A DNA stretch of 64,000 nt. Source: Ehretia macrophylla. Taxonomy: Eukaryota > Streptophyta > Magnoliopsida > Boraginales > Ehretiaceae. A model generated the notes under the pieces. It was given only the letters and a program-made list of their open reading frames with translations. It made no database searches and had not been told where the DNA came from. This document shows, piece by piece, positions 61,350 to 64,000 of the stretch. How positions within the stretch are numbered: position 1 is the first letter of the stretch; each line of letters opens with the position of its first letter. Location of the stretch: NCBI GenBank assembly GCA_037974665.1, contig CM075770.1, positions 19,235,501 through 19,299,500 of the forward strand, in the 5' to 3' direction. The translations under genes were made by a program, and so were the position numbers.

Positions 61350-61750
61350 CTGTACTAACACGGCACCTGCAGCATCACCAAAGAGAATGCATGTCCCTCT
61401 ATCCCTCCAATCAACATAGTGAGAGAGAGCATCAGTCCCAATTACAAGAACATTAATAAAGCCACCACCTACCAAAATACAGTTAACTTTCAAAAAAATA
61501 GAAAAATAAAAAAGAAATACAGCAGTTGGACAAATTGTTGGTTACCACCAGAATAAACTTTTCATTCTTTGAAAAAACTGCTATACAGTTCTGATGGGAC
61601 CTCTTCAGGCGATTATTGAACAGAAGGAAAAAGAAAAAGATCACCTCGAATATGGCAAGCAGCTGAAACTAGGCCCAGTACAAATTCGCTACATGCAGCT
61701 GTAATATACTAAGCCAATAGATTTGTTTTGCATACAAGTGCTTTTTGGAT
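61350..61750 (-). pseudogene. KAS III (3-oxoacyl-ACP synthase III) pseudogene fragment
   Basis: Two exons of a plastid KAS III/FabH-like gene. Exon A, 61750-61645, reads IQKALVCKTNLLA, stop, [21 protein letters not shown]. Exon B, 61468-61350, reads [20 protein letters not shown], then [18 protein letters not shown]. The intron keeps good GT and AG sites and the phase. The active-site region TAAC survives, but an in-frame TAG at 61709-61711 stands where Tyr of LAYD is expected, and the Gly after CS is Glu. I found neither the N-terminal exons nor the later His/Asn-containing exons nearby. It is a partial, unprocessed duplicate. Confidence 0.8.
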
Positions 61751-62657
61751 CTGGAAGGCAAAGTTCCATCAGTTGCTCACATTCTGAGCGGCATCTCATA
61801 GAAATAACCTTCTTTAAGTAACTAACTGAGATTGGAGACCTTCCTCCTCTAATCCGAAGGCAGATACAGCTTGATGAAGTGCAGAAAACCAAAAAGGCTG
61901 CAAGGGCAAACAAGACTGCAGATAACCGAGAACCTTTCAGGACACATTTTTGTCACAAAATGAAAAAGAGAAAGATTTGTTTCTTTTTTTGTCTAATAAT
62001 CTCCCATGCTGAAGCAAATTCAACCAACCGAGATGATGACAATTTCCAAAAGTTCATCATCTTTCTTCTCACTGCCAAATACTGACAAAAGAAGAAGTTA
62101 TCAAGCAGGTTCGAGATATATCAAAATTTGAACAAAGCTAATATAACCCACCAGAAGAGAAAATTAGCTGGAGAACATTGCCAAAATAAGATCCATATTA
62201 CAATTAGAAGAAGGGTATGAAAATGTGAGAAAACGGACTACTCAATAACACCCAAGTATTGTCTTCTCTAGCAAATGAACCAAACATAATATCTGGTCTA
62301 TTGTTGGTTCATCACATAATTAGAGAAGCAACCAAGCAATATATGAGAGGTAGTAGCTTTCTCCAACATCTGTACATGAACTAAAGGTTGACAAAGGAAA
62401 ATGATAAGCAAAATGAGCATAGTATTTATGAGGCTTACTGCAAGAATCTGAAAATCCCTCAATTACATGGAAAACAGGCAATGAGATGATATTAAAAAAA
62501 AGATGAAACCAAATAAACTCATTATTGGTACATTATCATATTTTTCTAATTGCCTTTCAGTATAGAAATCGAAATAGAACTCAAACGAAGAAAAAAAAGT
62601 AGCAACGAGATTATAACAAAATCCAATAAAATGAAAATAAACAAAATTAGAAAGAGC
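61751..62657. other. Spacer between COG4 and the KAS III fragment
   Basis: Presumed COG4 3' UTR at the right end, then AT-rich sequence without recognised exons. An open stretch at 61751-61900 on the minus strand continues the KAS III region but matches nothing known. Confidence 0.45.
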
Positions 62658-63992
62658 CTACAACTTAAGAGCAGCTATTGCTTCAGATCTAAAATCCACC
62701 CTCAGACCCAACACTCTTCTGACCTCAGCTGGAGTTAATCTCCAAGTCATGGGTCCTGAGTTTTCACCCCAGAAATCCAGAATCTCCGAGACCTTTTCTA
62801 AGTTTAGGATAGTCGCCATCTGAGTAAGACGAGCAAACTTATCTCTAACAGTCCTCTGAGTCATGCCAGAGAAGTGGCTAACCAGAGCTCTAACATCTCT
62901 GTCAAGTTGAAGACCTCCAAGCTGGCTGAACCTTTTCTGCATCATGATCACTTCTAGCCTTTTCACAATGAAATCAACGACCAGATGTACAAGCAAATCA
63001 TAATTGTTAACAGTCATCAATGGCTGCAGCCACGCCACATTGGTCTCGACAGCATGGAGAAGTCTTTGAACCCAGGGGTCATTAACCTCATTGTCTGCAT
63101 ATTCAGCTTCAGACAGCTCATAGCTGATGGTTGCAACACTATCCAATAGTGGTCGGATCCGGGGAGATATGGTTGCAACAAGTTGATCCATTCCAACACT
63201 CAAGGCCTTCTTGAAACCGTTGCTCGTCTCATTTAACTCAGATAAACAAGACTTAACTCTCTCTCTGTCTCCAGGTGCAGGGAATAACTGAGGAAATAAG
63301 ATCTTTTTGTGAGATTAGAAGTATCAGTACAGAAGAAGATAGAAATAAGATCATCGGTATTGACCTAATAGACAACTGCTGGCAACTACAATGGCATACC
63401 ATATGCAAAAATAGTACTCCCTAAAAATGAAGAGGGACACCATCGAAAAGCTAAGCATCTCATATTACTAAGAAATGGATAAAATTTAAGGATACCACAA
63501 GTGTGATATACCGCAGATGTCACAAATTTTTTTCTGAGAACTTATTTACGTTCAAGCTAATAATCTAACAAATGCCGAAAATGCTCAAAAATTGCAATTG
63601 ATTGACCCCGTTGTAACACTATATAGGAAACAACAAAAAGCAATGTGATTGACATCCTTCAAGAGAAGAATGCAGGTCACTACTGGCTACAGTTTGTACA
63701 CTGAATCAACTGAATATCCAGAATATGTCACCCATACATACACTAGGAATTTGGTAGACCAAAGTAACTAGTAAAATACAAGAAAGTTGAATACTAAATA
63801 TACCAAAGGAATATAACAGAACTCAGCACTAACCTCTGCACACTGCTCTTCAATCTCATGTCGTAGCTTTAATGCATATTCACTACTCACATCCAGGTTG
63901 TTCAAAGCTGTCGCAATCTCGGTACCAGTTTTTTGCACAGCAGAACCACCCATGAAGAGTTTTGCTCCAAGATTAGGTTCCCTAATCTTGTG
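62658..63992 (-). CDS. COG4: COG4, conserved oligomeric Golgi complex subunit 4, last two exons
   Basis: Subunit of the eight-protein COG tethering complex for retrograde vesicles at the Golgi. Two exons are visible: 63992-63834 (53 codons from HKIREPNLGA to EIEEQCAE) and 63287-62658 (209 codons plus TAG, ending AIAALKL). Both are phase 0 with GT-AG junctions; the acceptor TTGCAG at 63993-63998 means the gene continues beyond the window. Highly conserved blocks include ISPRIRPLLDSVATISYEL, NDPWVQRLLHAVETN, MMQKRFSQLGGLQLDRD, SHFSGMTQRTVRDKFARL and SGPMTWRLTPAEVRRVLGL. The family is about 740 residues in plants, so roughly the first two thirds are missing here. No damage is seen. Confidence 0.95.
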
Positions 63993-64000
63993 CTGCAATG

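Overview
The window is nuclear DNA from a core eudicot plant. It has GT-AG introns, plant-only gene families (a LEAFY PETIOLE-type ERF factor, chloroplast acetyl-CoA synthetase, plastid CGFS glutaredoxin), Ty1/copia elements primed by initiator-Met tRNA, MULE-type elements with 9-bp target duplications, a tRNA-derived SINE and many AT microsatellites. The species cannot be fixed from the sequence. No window-wide rearrangement or foreign operon is visible.

Layout, left to right. (1) 1279-17786 (+): the 3' two thirds of a MOS14/transportin-SR gene, 14 exons and 620 codons plus stop. One intron has been expanded by a complete but broken copia element (1926-6821) and a small TRIM element (6965-7557). 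(2) 18601-25283 (-): a second, older copia element, itself split in gag by a 1.5-kb solo LTR (22427-23925). (3) 25438-27013: a non-autonomous MULE with 230-bp inverted ends and a CAC-rich minisatellite. (4) 27292-29648 (+): plastid monothiol glutaredoxin GRXS14, three exons. (5) 30766-37894 (-): acetyl-CoA synthetase, 18 exons and 789 aa, with one GC-AG intron and a poly-Asn tract in the transit peptide. (6) 37895-42473: AT-rich spacer with degenerate transposons and a 5'-truncated LINE. (7) 42474-48421 (-): an OTU-domain deubiquitinase, nine exons and 226 aa, with SINEs in its introns. (8) 49099-49545: a MULE-type MITE. (9) 53320-54240 (-): intronless DUF716/TMEM45-like membrane protein. (10) 54981-55457: a solo LTR with a perfect 5-bp duplication. 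(11) 56845-57501 (-): LEP-type AP2/ERF transcription factor. (12) 60057-60356 (-): small secreted six-cysteine peptide with unusually regular spacing. (13) 61350-61750 (-): a two-exon KAS III pseudogene fragment. (14) 62658 to the window edge (-): the last two exons of COG4.

The genes do not form an operon-like unit. They are independent housekeeping and developmental genes: nuclear import of splicing factors, plastid Fe-S and redox function, acetate activation, deubiquitination, Golgi tethering and transcription. Exon boundaries were placed by reading frame, splice consensus and recall of family sequences. Every complete model closes in frame (GRXS14 522 bp, ACS 2370 bp, OTU 681 bp).

The least expected items are the cysteine-rich peptide with an array of CATGCA motifs just upstream, a 51-bp fold-back replacing the pre-integrase region of the first copia, unequal LTR lengths in the TRIM explained by a 34-bp tandem triplication, a CCGGGCG motif cluster in a solo LTR, and the GC-AG intron in ACS. 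I did not find a convincing new multi-gene system.
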